NCBI RefSeq assembly: GCF_010500965.1
Contig: NZ_QVMI01000017.1
Coordinates: 134,829 to 198,828 of the forward strand
Source: Bacteroides sp. 51
GTDB taxonomy: Bacteria > Bacteroidota > Bacteroidia > Bacteroidales > Bacteroidaceae
Length of the DNA: 64,000 bases
Direction: 5' to 3'
Below are positions 36,957 through 46,000 of the stretch, piece after piece. Position 1 is the first letter of the stretch. Each line of letters starts with the position of its first letter. The translations under genes were made by a program, and so were the position numbers. The notes beneath the pieces were generated by a model. The model saw only the letters and a list, made by a program, of their open reading frames with translations. It made no database searches and had not been told where the DNA came from.

Positions 36957-37037
36957 ACACCCGGGTGTTCCGGTTTAAAAGACCCGGGTGTTTCATACCA
37001 ATACACCCGGGTGTATCTGTACGAAACACCCGGGTGT
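36957..37037. repeat. Array of four 12-bp palindromes ACACCCGGGTGT at exact 23-bp period
   Basis: Copies start at 36957, 36980, 37003 and 37026, each 23 bases from the next. Three are perfect ACACCCGGGTGT and the second is AGACCCGGGTGT. The 11-base spacers differ (TCCGGTTTAAA, TTCATACCAAT, ATCTGTACGAA). The layout is the same as the array at 13662-13722. It lies between the convergent genes mdh and glk. The rest of the gap (37038-37252) shows nothing recognisable. Confidence 0.9.
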
Positions 37038-37252
37038 ATTAAACTTTATGCAAGTACATTGTTGAAGAAATAGAGTAAGCTGAAAGAAAGAACTCCACTT
37101 CTTTTTAAGAAGAATGCACTTACGTGTGACTTGTGTACAAGTGTGTTAGATGAAAGAGATAAAGCAACATGCTTAACGTTTTGTTATTCAGGAGGTTGTC
37201 TGCCGGTGTGTGAGATGTGTCACTTTTTGGCGAAAAAATCCCTGTATAACGA

Positions 37253-38221
37253 TTACTCTTTTATATCTTTCAGCTCCCAAGCCAATGCGCTTGCTCCAAG
37301 AACGGCAGCATCAGAGTCTTTAAGTTCGGATACCAATAATTTGGCTTTTCCTTTAAAGATATTCAGCACATTATCGTCGATGGCTTTCTGAATGGGGATC
37401 ATAATATAATCGCCCGATTTAGCCAAACCGCCAAATAGAATAATTGCTTCGGGACTGGAGAAGGCAATAAAGTCGGCCAACGCCTCGCCCAATATTTCGC
37501 CGGTAAACTTGAAAATGCCTTTTGCAATTTCGTCTCCCTGTACGGCTGCATCATATACATCTTTCGAAGTAATGCTTTCCACAGGAATGTTGCGTAGCAA
37601 ACTAGGTTCTGTACGGGCAGCCAGGAGTTCGCGTGCTGTACGCGCCACACCCGTTGCCGAGCAATACGTTTCCAGACAACCTTTACGTCCGCAACCGCAA
37701 AGGCGGCCATCGCGACGTACGATAACGTGTCCCAGTTCTCCGGCAAAGCCATCGTGTCCATACACCACCTGTCCGTTGATAACGATACCGCTACCTACAC
37801 CGGTTCCCAGCGTGATCATGATAAACTCTTTCATACCACGGGCAGCACCATACGTCATTTCGCCTACGGCAGCAGCGTTAGCGTCGTTCGTCAGAGCGGC
37901 AGGAATGCCAAGCTTTTCTTCGAACATGGCAGCCAATGGAATAACGCCTTTCCACGGTAGGTTAGGAGCAAATTCAATGGTTCCGCTGTAAAAATTGCCG
38001 TTTGGAGCACCAACACCGATGCCTTTTATTTTTTCTACACCACCTTGCGCGATGATCAGGGGAAGCAGGTTTTTGCAGACATCGTCCACATAATCTTCTA
38101 CGTTGTCGAACGTAGAAGTCTTTACGGCACCACTGGATACAATGTTACCGCGTGCATCTACAATACCAAAGACAGTGTTCGTTCCGCCTATATCAATCCC
38201 TACCACGTAAGGTTTCTCCAT
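37253..38221 (-). CDS. ROK-family glucokinase
   Basis: About 322 residues. The N-terminal phosphate-binding motif VVGIDIGGTNTVFGIVD, the sugar-binding region with ALTNDANAAAVGE and GTGVGSGIV, and the zinc motif CGCGRKGCLETY are those of ROK kinases. The ExGH motif (ELGHVIV) supports glucose or a related hexose as substrate. It phosphorylates sugar in the cytoplasm, and ROK proteins without an N-terminal HTH, as here, are enzymes rather than repressors. I start at ATG 38221 (MEKPYVVG); ATG 38233 is an in-frame alternative. It is convergent with mdh and divergent from the MacB-type operon. Confidence 0.9.
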   Translation of the reverse strand: MEKPYVVGIDIGGTNTVFGIVDARGNIVSSGAVKTSTFDNVEDYVDDVCKNLLPLIIAQGGVEKIKGIGVGAPNGNFYSGTIEFAPNLPWKGVIPLAAMFEEKLGIPAALTNDANAAAVGEMTYGAARGMKEFIMITLGTGVGSGIVINGQVVYGHDGFAGELGHVIVRRDGRLCGCGRKGCLETYCSATGVARTARELLAARTEPSLLRNIPVESITSKDVYDAAVQGDEIAKGIFKFTGEILGEALADFIAFSSPEAIILFGGLAKSGDYIMIPIQKAIDDNVLNIFKGKAKLLVSELKDSDAAVLGASALAWELKDIKE

Positions 38222-38411
38222 GTGTGAATTCATGATTCTAAATTTGTTTAAAGGGTTAGTTAATTATTTGTTCAGCTACAAATTACGTAAACCAAAGTGA
38301 GTCTGCAAAATCTTTTTTTAAAAAAAATGCACTCCGTTGCAACTTTTTGTATATTCGGTGCGTCTAATAGGACAGAATATTAAAAAATATATAATTAAAC
38401 GGGCTTATACA

Positions 38412-39128
38412 GTGATACATTTAAAGGATATCAACAAGACCTACTACAACGGAGCGCCGCTACATGTGCTCAAAGGCATCGACCTCGACATCCATCGGGG
38501 AGAGTTTGTTTCCATCATGGGAAGTTCGGGGTCGGGCAAATCCACCTTACTTAATATACTGGGTATATTGGATAATTACGATACCGGAGAGTACTATCTG
38601 AACAACGTATTAATCAAGAATCTTAGCGAGACAAAGTCGGCCGAGTATCGGAATCGGATGATTGGGTTCATTTTCCAGTCGTTTAACCTGATTTCCTTTA
38701 AGAACGCGATGGAGAATGTGGCTCTGCCGTTATTCTATCAGGGCGTAAGCCGGAAGAAACGAAACATGCTGGCTATGGAATACCTCGATAAACTGGGACT
38801 GAAAGAATGGGCGCACCATCTGCCCAATGAAATGAGTGGCGGGCAGAAACAGCGTGTAGCCATAGCCCGTGCGCTGATTACCCAACCCCAAATCATCCTT
38901 GCCGATGAGCCGACCGGTGCATTGGACAGCAAAACCTCGCGCGAGGTGATGGACATCCTCAAACAACTCCATGCTTCCGGAATGACCATTGTCGTAGTAA
39001 CCCACGAGAGCGGCGTTGCCAATCAGACGAACAAGATCATCCGCATCAGCGACGGAGTTATTGAACGGATAGAAGAAAACCACGATCAGTCTGCTTCTAT
39101 CTTCGGGCGGGACGGATTGATGAAGTGA
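38412..39128 (+). CDS. MacB/LolD-type ABC transporter ATP-binding protein
   Basis: About 239 residues from GTG 38412 (V-I-H-L-K-D-I-N-K-T). Walker A is GSSGSGKST, the Q-loop region IGFIFQSFNLI, the signature MSGGQKQRVAIARAL and Walker B IILADEPTGALDS, all intact. This is the soluble ATPase of a MacB-like mechanotransmission exporter. An upstream TTG in frame at 38337 would add 25 residues without homology and is rejected. It is the first gene of an operon with two FtsX-like permeases, an adaptor and a TolC protein. Likely exports a drug, peptide or envelope component. Confidence 0.92.
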   Translation: MIHLKDINKTYYNGAPLHVLKGIDLDIHRGEFVSIMGSSGSGKSTLLNILGILDNYDTGEYYLNNVLIKNLSETKSAEYRNRMIGFIFQSFNLISFKNAMENVALPLFYQGVSRKKRNMLAMEYLDKLGLKEWAHHLPNEMSGGQKQRVAIARALITQPQIILADEPTGALDSKTSREVMDILKQLHASGMTIVVVTHESGVANQTNKIIRISDGVIERIEENHDQSASIFGRDGLMK

Positions 39129-39262
39129 TTTACCATTAGACGATTTACTATTTACGATTAAAGTAACTATAGTAACCCTAATCGTAAATCGTAAATCGCC
39201 TAATAGTAAATATAGATGTAATCCCAATCGTAAATCGTAAATTGTAAAATCGTAAATATATA
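39129..39262. repeat. 7-bp GATTTAC/GTAAATC repeat cluster inside the operon
   Basis: Copies of GATTTAC-like heptamers (39130-39160) are followed by inverted GTAAATC copies (about 39181-39200 and 39227-39256). It fills the gap between the ATPase and the first permease gene. Similar heptamers recur at 41779-41812. Possibly a slipped-strand repeat or an RNA hairpin between cistrons. Confidence 0.65.
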
Positions 39263-39266
39263 AGTT

Positions 39267-40520
39267 GTGTTAGAGATTTGGCAAGAAATATACAGTACCA
39301 TTCGCCGCAATAAGTTGCGTACCTTCCTGACCGGTTTTGCCGTGGCATGGGGTATCTTTATACTTATCGTGTTGCTGGGCGCCGGAAACGGATTGATCAA
39401 TGCTTTTGACGCCAATTCGGAAGATATGGCAATGAACTCCGTACGTGTAACCGGCGGATGGACCAGCAAGGCTTATGACGGACTAAAAGAAGGACGTCGT
39501 GTGGAACTCGATAATAAAGATGTGGATATCACCGGAACCCTGTTCTCGGAGAATGTTATCAGTGTCGGAGCACGCGTACGTCAGGGCGGAATCACCTTGA
39601 GCCGTGGCTCGGAATACGTAAGCACCAGCTTTAGCGGCGTATACCCTAACTACACGGAAGTAGAACGCGTAAACCTCTCCAAAGGACGTTTCATAAATGA
39701 GATCGACTTACGCGAACGCCGCAAAGTAGTTGTGCTCCATCACAAAACAGTCGAACTGCTTTTTCCTAAAGAAGAGGCCATCGGAAACTTCGTAGTCGGC
39801 AATGGAATCGCTTACCAGATTGTGGGAGTCTATACAGACCGCAGCGATAGCGATGCCCGCGAGGGATACATTCCCTTCACTACCCTGCAAACCATATATA
39901 ATAAAGGTGATAAACTGAATAACCTCTTTTTCACGACCAAAGGATTGCTTACAGAAGAAGAGAATGAAGCTTTTATAGACCGTTTCCGTAAAGTAATCAA
40001 CGCCAATCACCGGGTAGACCCCACAGATACCGGAGGACTTTGGATCTGGAACCGGTTCATGCAGTATCTTCAACAACAAACGGCAGCTTCCGTACTTCAA
40101 ATAGCCATTTGGATTATCGGTATATTTACCCTCTTAAGCGGAATTGTAGGCGTAAGTAACATCATGCTCATTACCGTACGCGAACGTACCCGGGAGTTCG
40201 GAATCCGGAAAGCACTCGGAGCCAAACCACTGTCCATACTATATCTGGTCATCGTGGAAAGCGTCTTTATCACTGCAATGTTCGGCTATATTGGTATGGT
40301 ACTTGGAATCGGGGTCACCGAACTAATGGATACCATGATGGGAAGCCAAACAATGGATACCGGAGTATGGCAGGAAACCGTATTCACCAATCCTACCGTA
40401 GGAGTGAATGTCGCTATTCAGGCCACACTGACATTAGTCTTTGCCGGAACCTTAGCCGGGCTTTTCCCCGCATGGAAAGCAGTGAATATTAGTCCGATTG
40501 AAGCACTTAGAGCAGATTAA
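39267..40520 (+). CDS. MacB/FtsX-type ABC transporter permease (first)
   Basis: 417 residues from a GTG start. An N-terminal helix (RTFLTGFAVAWGIFILIVLL), a periplasmic MacB-PCD domain of about 230 residues, then three helices of the FtsX domain, with RERTREFGIRKALGAKP as the typical cytoplasmic loop. It pairs with the next permease, to which it is related, and with the ATPase upstream. It is followed after four bases by the second permease gene. The start after the repeat region lacks a clear ribosome site. Confidence 0.9.
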   Translation: MLEIWQEIYSTIRRNKLRTFLTGFAVAWGIFILIVLLGAGNGLINAFDANSEDMAMNSVRVTGGWTSKAYDGLKEGRRVELDNKDVDITGTLFSENVISVGARVRQGGITLSRGSEYVSTSFSGVYPNYTEVERVNLSKGRFINEIDLRERRKVVVLHHKTVELLFPKEEAIGNFVVGNGIAYQIVGVYTDRSDSDAREGYIPFTTLQTIYNKGDKLNNLFFTTKGLLTEEENEAFIDRFRKVINANHRVDPTDTGGLWIWNRFMQYLQQQTAASVLQIAIWIIGIFTLLSGIVGVSNIMLITVRERTREFGIRKALGAKPLSILYLVIVESVFITAMFGYIGMVLGIGVTELMDTMMGSQTMDTGVWQETVFTNPTVGVNVAIQATLTLVFAGTLAGLFPAWKAVNISPIEALRAD

Positions 40521-40524
40521 GATT

Positions 40525-41775
40525 ATGAGAATGGATTTAGATACGTGGGAAGAGATCTTTGTAACGATCACCCGCAATAAGACACGTAGTTTACTTACTG
40601 CTTTCGGGGTATTCTGGGGAATATTCATGCTGGTAGCCCTGATGGGCGGTGGCGGCGGTCTTAAAGGCTTTATGACCTCCAACTTCGAAGGCTTTGCGTC
40701 GAACTCCTGTTTCGTATGGCCGCAACGCACCAGTAAGGCATATAAAGGATTCCGCAAAGGACGTTGGTGGAGGCTGGAAATTGATGATGTGGAACGGATA
40801 CGCCGGAATGTTCCCGGAGTTGATGTAATTACACCTACCACCAACTATTGGGGGCGGACTGCCGTACTCGACGACCGTAAAAGTAGCTGTATCATCAAAG
40901 GACTTTATCCCGATTATAATGAAATCGAAAGTCAACGCATGGGTATGGGACGCTTCATCAATGACATCGACATACTCGACGCCCGCAAAGTATGCGTAAT
41001 AGGTAAACGTGTATATGAAGAACTTTTCCGTAAAGGCGACGACCCGCTGGGGAGATACATTCGTGTAGACGGAGTTTATTATCAGGTTATCGGTGTGAAT
41101 ATATCAGAAGGTAATATTCAGATAAACGGAGAAGCTTCCGAAAGTATCGTTATCCCCTATACCACAATGCAGCAAACCTATAATCTGGGACGCAATATTG
41201 ACATGATCTGTATCACAGCCAAGCCGGGAGTAAAGGTTAGCGAATTACAAACTGAGGTCGAAGCTGTTGTAAAAAGGAATCACCTTATTGCCCCCGACGA
41301 TAAACAAGGCGTGATGTTTATGAATACCGAAGTCATGTTCTCGATGGTCGACAACCTGCTGACGGGTATTAACTGGCTCGTCATCTTTGTCGGAATTGGA
41401 ACGCTTCTTGCCGGCGCCATCGGTGTAAGTAACATTATGATGGTTACCGTAAAAGAAAGAACCACCGAAATCGGAATACGCCGCGCTATCGGTGCGCAGC
41501 CCAAAGATATTCTTCAGCAAGTACTTTCCGAAAGTATGGTGTTGACCACTGTAGCCGGACTTATCGGGGTATCATTTGCCGTTCTGGTATTGCAAGGAGT
41601 TGAAATAATGGTGAATGCCGATTCCTCACATGGCAATCCGGTCATATTCCAGATCAGCTTCTGGACCGCCATCGGTGCAACCCTGCTGCTCTTGACTCTT
41701 GGCATGCTAGCCGGATTGGCACCCGCTTTCAGAGCAATGGCCATTAAGCCGATTGAAGCGATAAGAGACGAATAA
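40525..41775 (+). CDS. MacB/FtsX-type ABC transporter permease (second)
   Basis: About 416 residues. The layout is as in the neighbour: an N-terminal helix (LTAFGVFWGIFMLVALMGGG), a periplasmic MacB-PCD domain and an FtsX domain with KERTTEIGIRRAIGAQP. The two permeases probably form a heterodimer. I start at ATG 40525 just after the previous stop; a TTG at 40498 would overlap it. It ends before a short GATTTAC repeat cluster and the adaptor gene. Confidence 0.9.
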   Translation: MRMDLDTWEEIFVTITRNKTRSLLTAFGVFWGIFMLVALMGGGGGLKGFMTSNFEGFASNSCFVWPQRTSKAYKGFRKGRWWRLEIDDVERIRRNVPGVDVITPTTNYWGRTAVLDDRKSSCIIKGLYPDYNEIESQRMGMGRFINDIDILDARKVCVIGKRVYEELFRKGDDPLGRYIRVDGVYYQVIGVNISEGNIQINGEASESIVIPYTTMQQTYNLGRNIDMICITAKPGVKVSELQTEVEAVVKRNHLIAPDDKQGVMFMNTEVMFSMVDNLLTGINWLVIFVGIGTLLAGAIGVSNIMMVTVKERTTEIGIRRAIGAQPKDILQQVLSESMVLTTVAGLIGVSFAVLVLQGVEIMVNADSSHGNPVIFQISFWTAIGATLLLLTLGMLAGLAPAFRAMAIKPIEAIRDE

Positions 41776-41778
41776 AGG

Positions 41779-41812
41779 GATTTACGATTTGATGATTTAC
41801 GATTTACGATTG
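41779..41812 (+). repeat. Short GATTTAC tandem heptamers
   Basis: Three GATTTAC copies and one GATTTGAT lie between the second permease and the adaptor genes. They are the same heptamer as at 39129-39262, but without an inverted partner. Confidence 0.6.
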
Positions 41813-41861
41813 AAGTTACTATCGTATTAAACTGAAAAACAAATAATAAAATACATATAAG

Positions 41862-42962
41862 ATGAAAAAGTTTTTTAAGATCGCACTGTTAGTGCTTGTG
41901 GGAGTTCTGATCCTTTGGACATTTGTATTCCTGTACAATAAGTCAAAACCTAAAGTGAAGGTTTATGAAACAGTTACTCCTGCTATTTCCAGCCTTGAAA
42001 AGAGTACGGTAGCTACCGGTAAAGTAGAACCGAGAGATGAAATCCTGATTAAACCTCAGATCTCGGGAATTATTGATGCTGTATATAAAGAAGCCGGACA
42101 AAAGGTATCGAAAGGCGAGGTGATTGCCCGGGTAAAAGTAATCCCCGAATTAGGCCAGTTGAACCAGGCCGAAAGCCGTGTGCGTATTGCCGAAATCAAC
42201 TACAACCAAGGAAAGACCGACTTTGCACGTATTGAGAAACTCGCTAAGGATGGCCTGATCAGTAGTGAAGAATTCGAAAAAGGAAAAGTTTCCTTTGCAC
42301 AAGTAAAAGAAGAATTTGAAAATGCCAAAGACGCTTTGGATATTATCAAAGAAGGTATCACCCAAAAAACCGCATCTTATAGTAACACCATGATCCGCTC
42401 TACGATTGACGGTCTGATTCTGGATGTACCGGTTAAAGAAGGTAACTCGGTGATCATGAGTAATACATTCAACGATGGTACCACGATTGCAACAGTAGCC
42501 AATATGTCCGACCTGATTTTCCGGGGAAAGATTGACGAAACAGAAGTAGGCCGTCTGCATGAAGGTATGCCGGTGAAACTGACTGTGGGTGCGTTGCAGA
42601 ACTATACATTCGAAGCTACCCTTGAATATATCTCACCCAAAGGTGTAGAAGAAAATGGTGCAAACCAATTTGAAATCAAAGCGGCTATCAGTGCTCCTGA
42701 CTCCGTAACCATTCGTGCAGGTTATTCGGCTAATGCCGAAATTGTACTTGCCCGTGCTACCGATGTACTGACTATTCCCGAAAGTACACTCGAATTCAGT
42801 AATGACAGTGCCTTTGTATGGGTGATGACCGATAGTGTTCCTGAACAAAAGTTTGATCGCCGGAACGTGGAAATTGGTATGAGTGATGGTATTAAGATCG
42901 AAATAAAGAATGGTGCTACTGTTAGCGATAAGCTGCGTGGCATGGAAAAGAAAGATAAATAA
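41862..42962 (+). CDS. RND/MacA-type periplasmic adaptor subunit
   Basis: 366 residues. One N-terminal membrane anchor (ALLVLVGVLILWTFVFLYNK), a lipoyl domain (IKPQISGIIDAVYKEAGQKV), an alpha-helical hairpin (RIEKLAKDGLISSEEFEKGK), a beta-barrel (GKIDETEVGRLHEGMPVKLT) and a membrane-proximal domain. It belongs to the MacA/HlyD adaptor group that joins MacB-like permeases to TolC. It is four bases upstream of the TolC gene. Confidence 0.92.
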   Translation: MKKFFKIALLVLVGVLILWTFVFLYNKSKPKVKVYETVTPAISSLEKSTVATGKVEPRDEILIKPQISGIIDAVYKEAGQKVSKGEVIARVKVIPELGQLNQAESRVRIAEINYNQGKTDFARIEKLAKDGLISSEEFEKGKVSFAQVKEEFENAKDALDIIKEGITQKTASYSNTMIRSTIDGLILDVPVKEGNSVIMSNTFNDGTTIATVANMSDLIFRGKIDETEVGRLHEGMPVKLTVGALQNYTFEATLEYISPKGVEENGANQFEIKAAISAPDSVTIRAGYSANAEIVLARATDVLTIPESTLEFSNDSAFVWVMTDSVPEQKFDRRNVEIGMSDGIKIEIKNGATVSDKLRGMEKKDK

Positions 42963-42965
42963 CGG

Positions 42966-44294
42966 ATGGATATGAAGATAAAAACTATAATTATAGCTTT
43001 AATCGGTACGGTTTCTGCGTCTTCGGCCGTAGCTCAGGAAGGGGCCTGGACTTTACGCCAATGTATTGACTATGCTATTGAGAATAACCTGACAGTACAA
43101 CGTGCCGAGAATGTGACTGAACAAAGCAAAACCGACGTCAATACAGCAAAATGGGCACGCTTGCCGAATCTGAATGGTAGTGCCAATCAGAATTACAGCT
43201 GGGGCCGTGCTGCTTCGCCGGTTGATAACTCATATACCAATACGAATAACTCAACTACAAACTTTAGTTTGAGCACAAATATACCTTTGTTTACGGGAAT
43301 GGAGTTACCCAATCAGTATGCATTGTCGAAACTCAACCTGAAAGCATCTGTTGAAGATTTGAACAAGGCTAAGGATGATATTGCCATTAATATCGCTTCT
43401 GCTTATGTAAAAGTACTGTATAACCGGGAATTGGCTATAGTGGCCAAAGAGCAGGTGAGCCTGAGTAAGGAACAATTGAACCGTATGGTTCGCATGCAGG
43501 AAGTAGGAAAAGCTGCACCTGCCGAAGTTGCTGAGGCTAAATCGCGTGTGGCACAAGATCAAATGAGTGAAGTACAAGCTGATAATAACTATAGTTTAGC
43601 TCTACTTGATCTGAGTCAGTTGCTCGAACTACCTACTCCGGAAGGATTCTCTGTGGTATCTCCTCAGGAAGAGCCAGACTTTGAGAAACTGACCCCGCCA
43701 GATGCTATATTTGCTGAATCTCTGGCTTTTAAGCCGGAAATCCTGGCAGCTCAATATCGTCTGGAAGGTAGCGAGAAGAGTATTCGTATAGCACAAAGTG
43801 ATTATTATCCAACGCTTTCTTTTGGTGCAGGACTGGGCTCCAGCTTTTATACAACACAAGGACACGCCGGACAAGACTTCTTTACACAGCTGGACAACCA
43901 CTTTAATAAGTATATCGGCTTTAGTTTAAGTGTGCCAATCTTTAACCGCTTTGCTACACGCAACAGGGTGCGTAATGCTAAATTACAACGCATGAATTAC
44001 TCTATGCGGTTGGATGAAACAAAGAAAGGGTTATATAAAGAGATACAACAAGCATGGTATAACGCAATTGCTGCCGAAGCAAAATATACCTCTAGTGTTG
44101 CTGCTGTTGCTGCCAATGAAGAATCTTTCCGCCTGATGGGAGAAAAGTTCGAAAATGGAAAAGCTACTTCTATTGAATATAATGAAGCTAAGCTGAATCT
44201 GATGAAGGCATTGGCCGACCGGATACAAGCGAAGTATGATTATATGTTCTGTTCGAAGGTTCTTAATTTCTATAAGGGGGAACCTATTCAGTAA
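42966..44294 (+). CDS. TolC-family outer-membrane efflux channel (MacB operon)
   Basis: 442 residues. A signal peptide (IALIGTVSASSAVAQ) is followed by two OEP repeats; WTLRQCIDYAIENNLTVQRA is the classic first motif and GFSLSVPIFNRFATRNRVRN the typical strand before the second helical repeat. It is shorter than the TolC at 32387 and only distantly similar. It ends the ATPase-permease-permease-adaptor-TolC operon and is followed by a strong terminator. Confidence 0.93.
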   Translation: MDMKIKTIIIALIGTVSASSAVAQEGAWTLRQCIDYAIENNLTVQRAENVTEQSKTDVNTAKWARLPNLNGSANQNYSWGRAASPVDNSYTNTNNSTTNFSLSTNIPLFTGMELPNQYALSKLNLKASVEDLNKAKDDIAINIASAYVKVLYNRELAIVAKEQVSLSKEQLNRMVRMQEVGKAAPAEVAEAKSRVAQDQMSEVQADNNYSLALLDLSQLLELPTPEGFSVVSPQEEPDFEKLTPPDAIFAESLAFKPEILAAQYRLEGSEKSIRIAQSDYYPTLSFGAGLGSSFYTTQGHAGQDFFTQLDNHFNKYIGFSLSVPIFNRFATRNRVRNAKLQRMNYSMRLDETKKGLYKEIQQAWYNAIAAEAKYTSSVAAVAANEESFRLMGEKFENGKATSIEYNEAKLNLMKALADRIQAKYDYMFCSKVLNFYKGEPIQ

Positions 44295-44343
44295 GCGGTA
44301 GCGTGCCGCAGCGAGATGCTTTAATAACGTGTCTTTTTTTTTT

Positions 44344-44398
44344 AGGGCGTAAAACCGGGGGAAATCGAAGGCCCCCTTAGGTTTTACGCTCTTTTTTT
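44344..44398 (+). terminator. Intrinsic terminator after the MacB-type operon
   Basis: GGGCGTAAAACCGGGGG pairs with CCCCCTTAGGTTTTACGCTC around a ten-base loop and is followed by seven T. A very stable hairpin. Confidence 0.93.
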
Positions 44399-44399
44399 G

Positions 44400-44738
44400 T
44401 TGGAACTACCAGGATGCTATGAAAAAAATAGTGTTAAAATAGAATCTTGTATTAACATTTAATGAATAATGTTTTAAAGATCTTTGTTTGTTTATTATGT
44501 TGTTGATAATTAGTTTATTATGTCTTGTTTTGGTTCTTCTTTTTTGTTTTGTTTCTTAAAAATATCCCCTTTTTTGTTTTGAAAAGGGGAGAAGTTTTTC
44601 TCAAAAAAAAATAGATTCTTAAAACCTTTTACAACTGAAGGTGTTATTAATGTAGTTGTAAAAACAAAAAGTAATTTCAATAACAAAAAAAGAAATTTAT
44701 AACAAATTGATTTTAATAAACTCTTTAACTATTAAGGT
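44400..44738 (+). promoter_or_regulatory. Long AT-rich upstream region of the OmpA-family gene
   Basis: About 340 bases, very AT-rich. I find no full match to the -33/-7 consensus. One hairpin is clear: CCCCTTTT (44566-44573) with AAAAGGGG (44582-44589), followed by TTTTTCTC. A long leader would fit a highly expressed porin-like gene, but the start site is unknown. Confidence 0.4.
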
Positions 44739-45905
44739 ATGAAAAAGATTCTAATGTTACTGGCAGTTGCCGGTTTGTCTTCTGTAGCAATGGCTCAGAA
44801 TGGGGGATTTGAAAACGTCCCTAGTGAAAAATATTCAGTATTTACCAATAAGTTTTGGGATAACTGGTTTATTTCTGCCGGAGCAGGTGCTGAAATGTTA
44901 CTTGGTAATAATGATGTTCACAATGATTTAGGCGATCGTATTAGCCCAACTTTCAATGTAGCTCTTGGTAAATGGTTTACTCCTGGTTTAGGACTTCGTT
45001 TACAATATAGCGGTTACGAAGCAAAAGGTTCAAGACATGGATTTGGTAGTTTTGCTAAAGGCCGTCCTGATGCAGCAGGTTTTTACGATCAGAAATTCCA
45101 CTATATGAATCTTCACGGTGACGTTCTGTTTAACTTGAGTGCTATGTTAGGCGGATATAATCCTGATCGTGTATACGAATTCGTTCCTTATTTGGGTGCT
45201 GGTTTTACCCACTCGTATTCAGGATCAACAAAATCACAGGCTCTTGCAGTGAACGCAGGTATTATCAATAAATTCAGAGTATCGCCTGTTCTTGACATCA
45301 ACTTGGAACTCAGTGGAATGTTGGCTCAAGATAAATTTGACCGTGAATTAGGTGGTAGCCATGATTTTGACGGTGTAGTTTCTGCAACTATCGGTTTAAC
45401 TTACCATTTCAAAGCACGTGGATTCTCAAAACCAGTTGCTTCTAAAGATCTGATCTCAGAAGCCGAATTGAGAGATATGCGTAATAGAATGAATAACCTG
45501 GCTTCAGAAAACCAAAGTTTGAAAGACCAATTGTCTAGAAAACCAGAAGTAGTAGCTGAAACTGTTGTTAAGAATGTGGGTGATGTAACTCCTTATGCTG
45601 TATTCTTCGACATTAACTCTTCTAAGGTTTCTGATAAGGAAATGGTAAATATTGGCCACTTGGCAGATTATATGAAGAAATATCCTGAATTGAAGGTACA
45701 ACTTTTCGGTTATGCTGATAAAGCAACAGGAACTTCTGCTTACAACCAGAAATTAAGTGCTGAACGTGCAAAATCTGTAGCTAACATATTGGTTGAAAAA
45801 TATGGTATCAACAGAGACAGAATTGCTACTGAAGGCGAAGGTGGAGTTGAAAAATTCCAAAAGATTTTCTTGAACCGTATGGTGTTGATTGAAACAGCTA
45901 GATAA
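44739..45905 (+). CDS. OmpA-family outer-membrane protein
   Basis: 388 residues. The signal peptide MLLAVAGLSSVAMAQ is followed by an 8-strand-type N-terminal barrel (WDNWFISAGAGAEMLLGNND), a short coiled linker (LRDMRNRMNNLASENQSLKD) and a C-terminal OmpA domain (AVFFDINSSKVSDKEM, LSAERAKSVANILVEKYGI) that binds peptidoglycan. It is probably an abundant structural outer-membrane protein. The usual GRTDRRVE-like C-terminal motif appears changed (LNRMVLIETAR), common in Bacteroidales. It is monocistronic with its own terminator. Confidence 0.93.
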   Translation: MKKILMLLAVAGLSSVAMAQNGGFENVPSEKYSVFTNKFWDNWFISAGAGAEMLLGNNDVHNDLGDRISPTFNVALGKWFTPGLGLRLQYSGYEAKGSRHGFGSFAKGRPDAAGFYDQKFHYMNLHGDVLFNLSAMLGGYNPDRVYEFVPYLGAGFTHSYSGSTKSQALAVNAGIINKFRVSPVLDINLELSGMLAQDKFDRELGGSHDFDGVVSATIGLTYHFKARGFSKPVASKDLISEAELRDMRNRMNNLASENQSLKDQLSRKPEVVAETVVKNVGDVTPYAVFFDINSSKVSDKEMVNIGHLADYMKKYPELKVQLFGYADKATGTSAYNQKLSAERAKSVANILVEKYGINRDRIATEGEGGVEKFQKIFLNRMVLIETAR

Positions 45906-45928
45906 TAATAGCTTGATATAAATAATAA

Positions 45929-45960
45929 AGCCGTTCTCTTTTAAGGGAACGGCTTTTCTT
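45929..45960 (+). terminator. Intrinsic terminator of the OmpA-family gene
   Basis: AAGCCGTTCTC pairs with GGGAACGGCTT around a short loop, followed by TTCTT. On the minus strand AAAAGCCGTTC is also T-rich behind it, so it may also stop trpS transcription. Confidence 0.9.
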
Positions 45961-45985
45961 ATTTGTTACCGTAGGAAACCTGAGT

Positions 45986-46000
45986 GCAGCGCCTCGCTGC
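45986..46000. repeat. Short hairpin repeat GCAGCGCCTCGCTGC next to the trpS stop
   Basis: It matches the hairpin at 2819-2833 with a compensating T-A to C-G change in the stem. The final base belongs to the TAG stop codon of trpS on the minus strand. The preceding bases AACCTGAGT resemble AACCTGGCT at the other copy. Confidence 0.6.

Noticed and set aside
36957-37037. Short regularly spaced repeats that could suggest a CRISPR array
   Set aside because: Units are 12 bp with 11-base spacers, far too short, and there are no cas genes. The 22-bp array at 25207 has no true spacers.
44281-44310. Sequence GCGGTAGCGTGCCGCAGCGAG as a third copy of the GTAGCG hairpin family
   Set aside because: It shares only parts of the stem and has a different loop, so membership cannot be supported.
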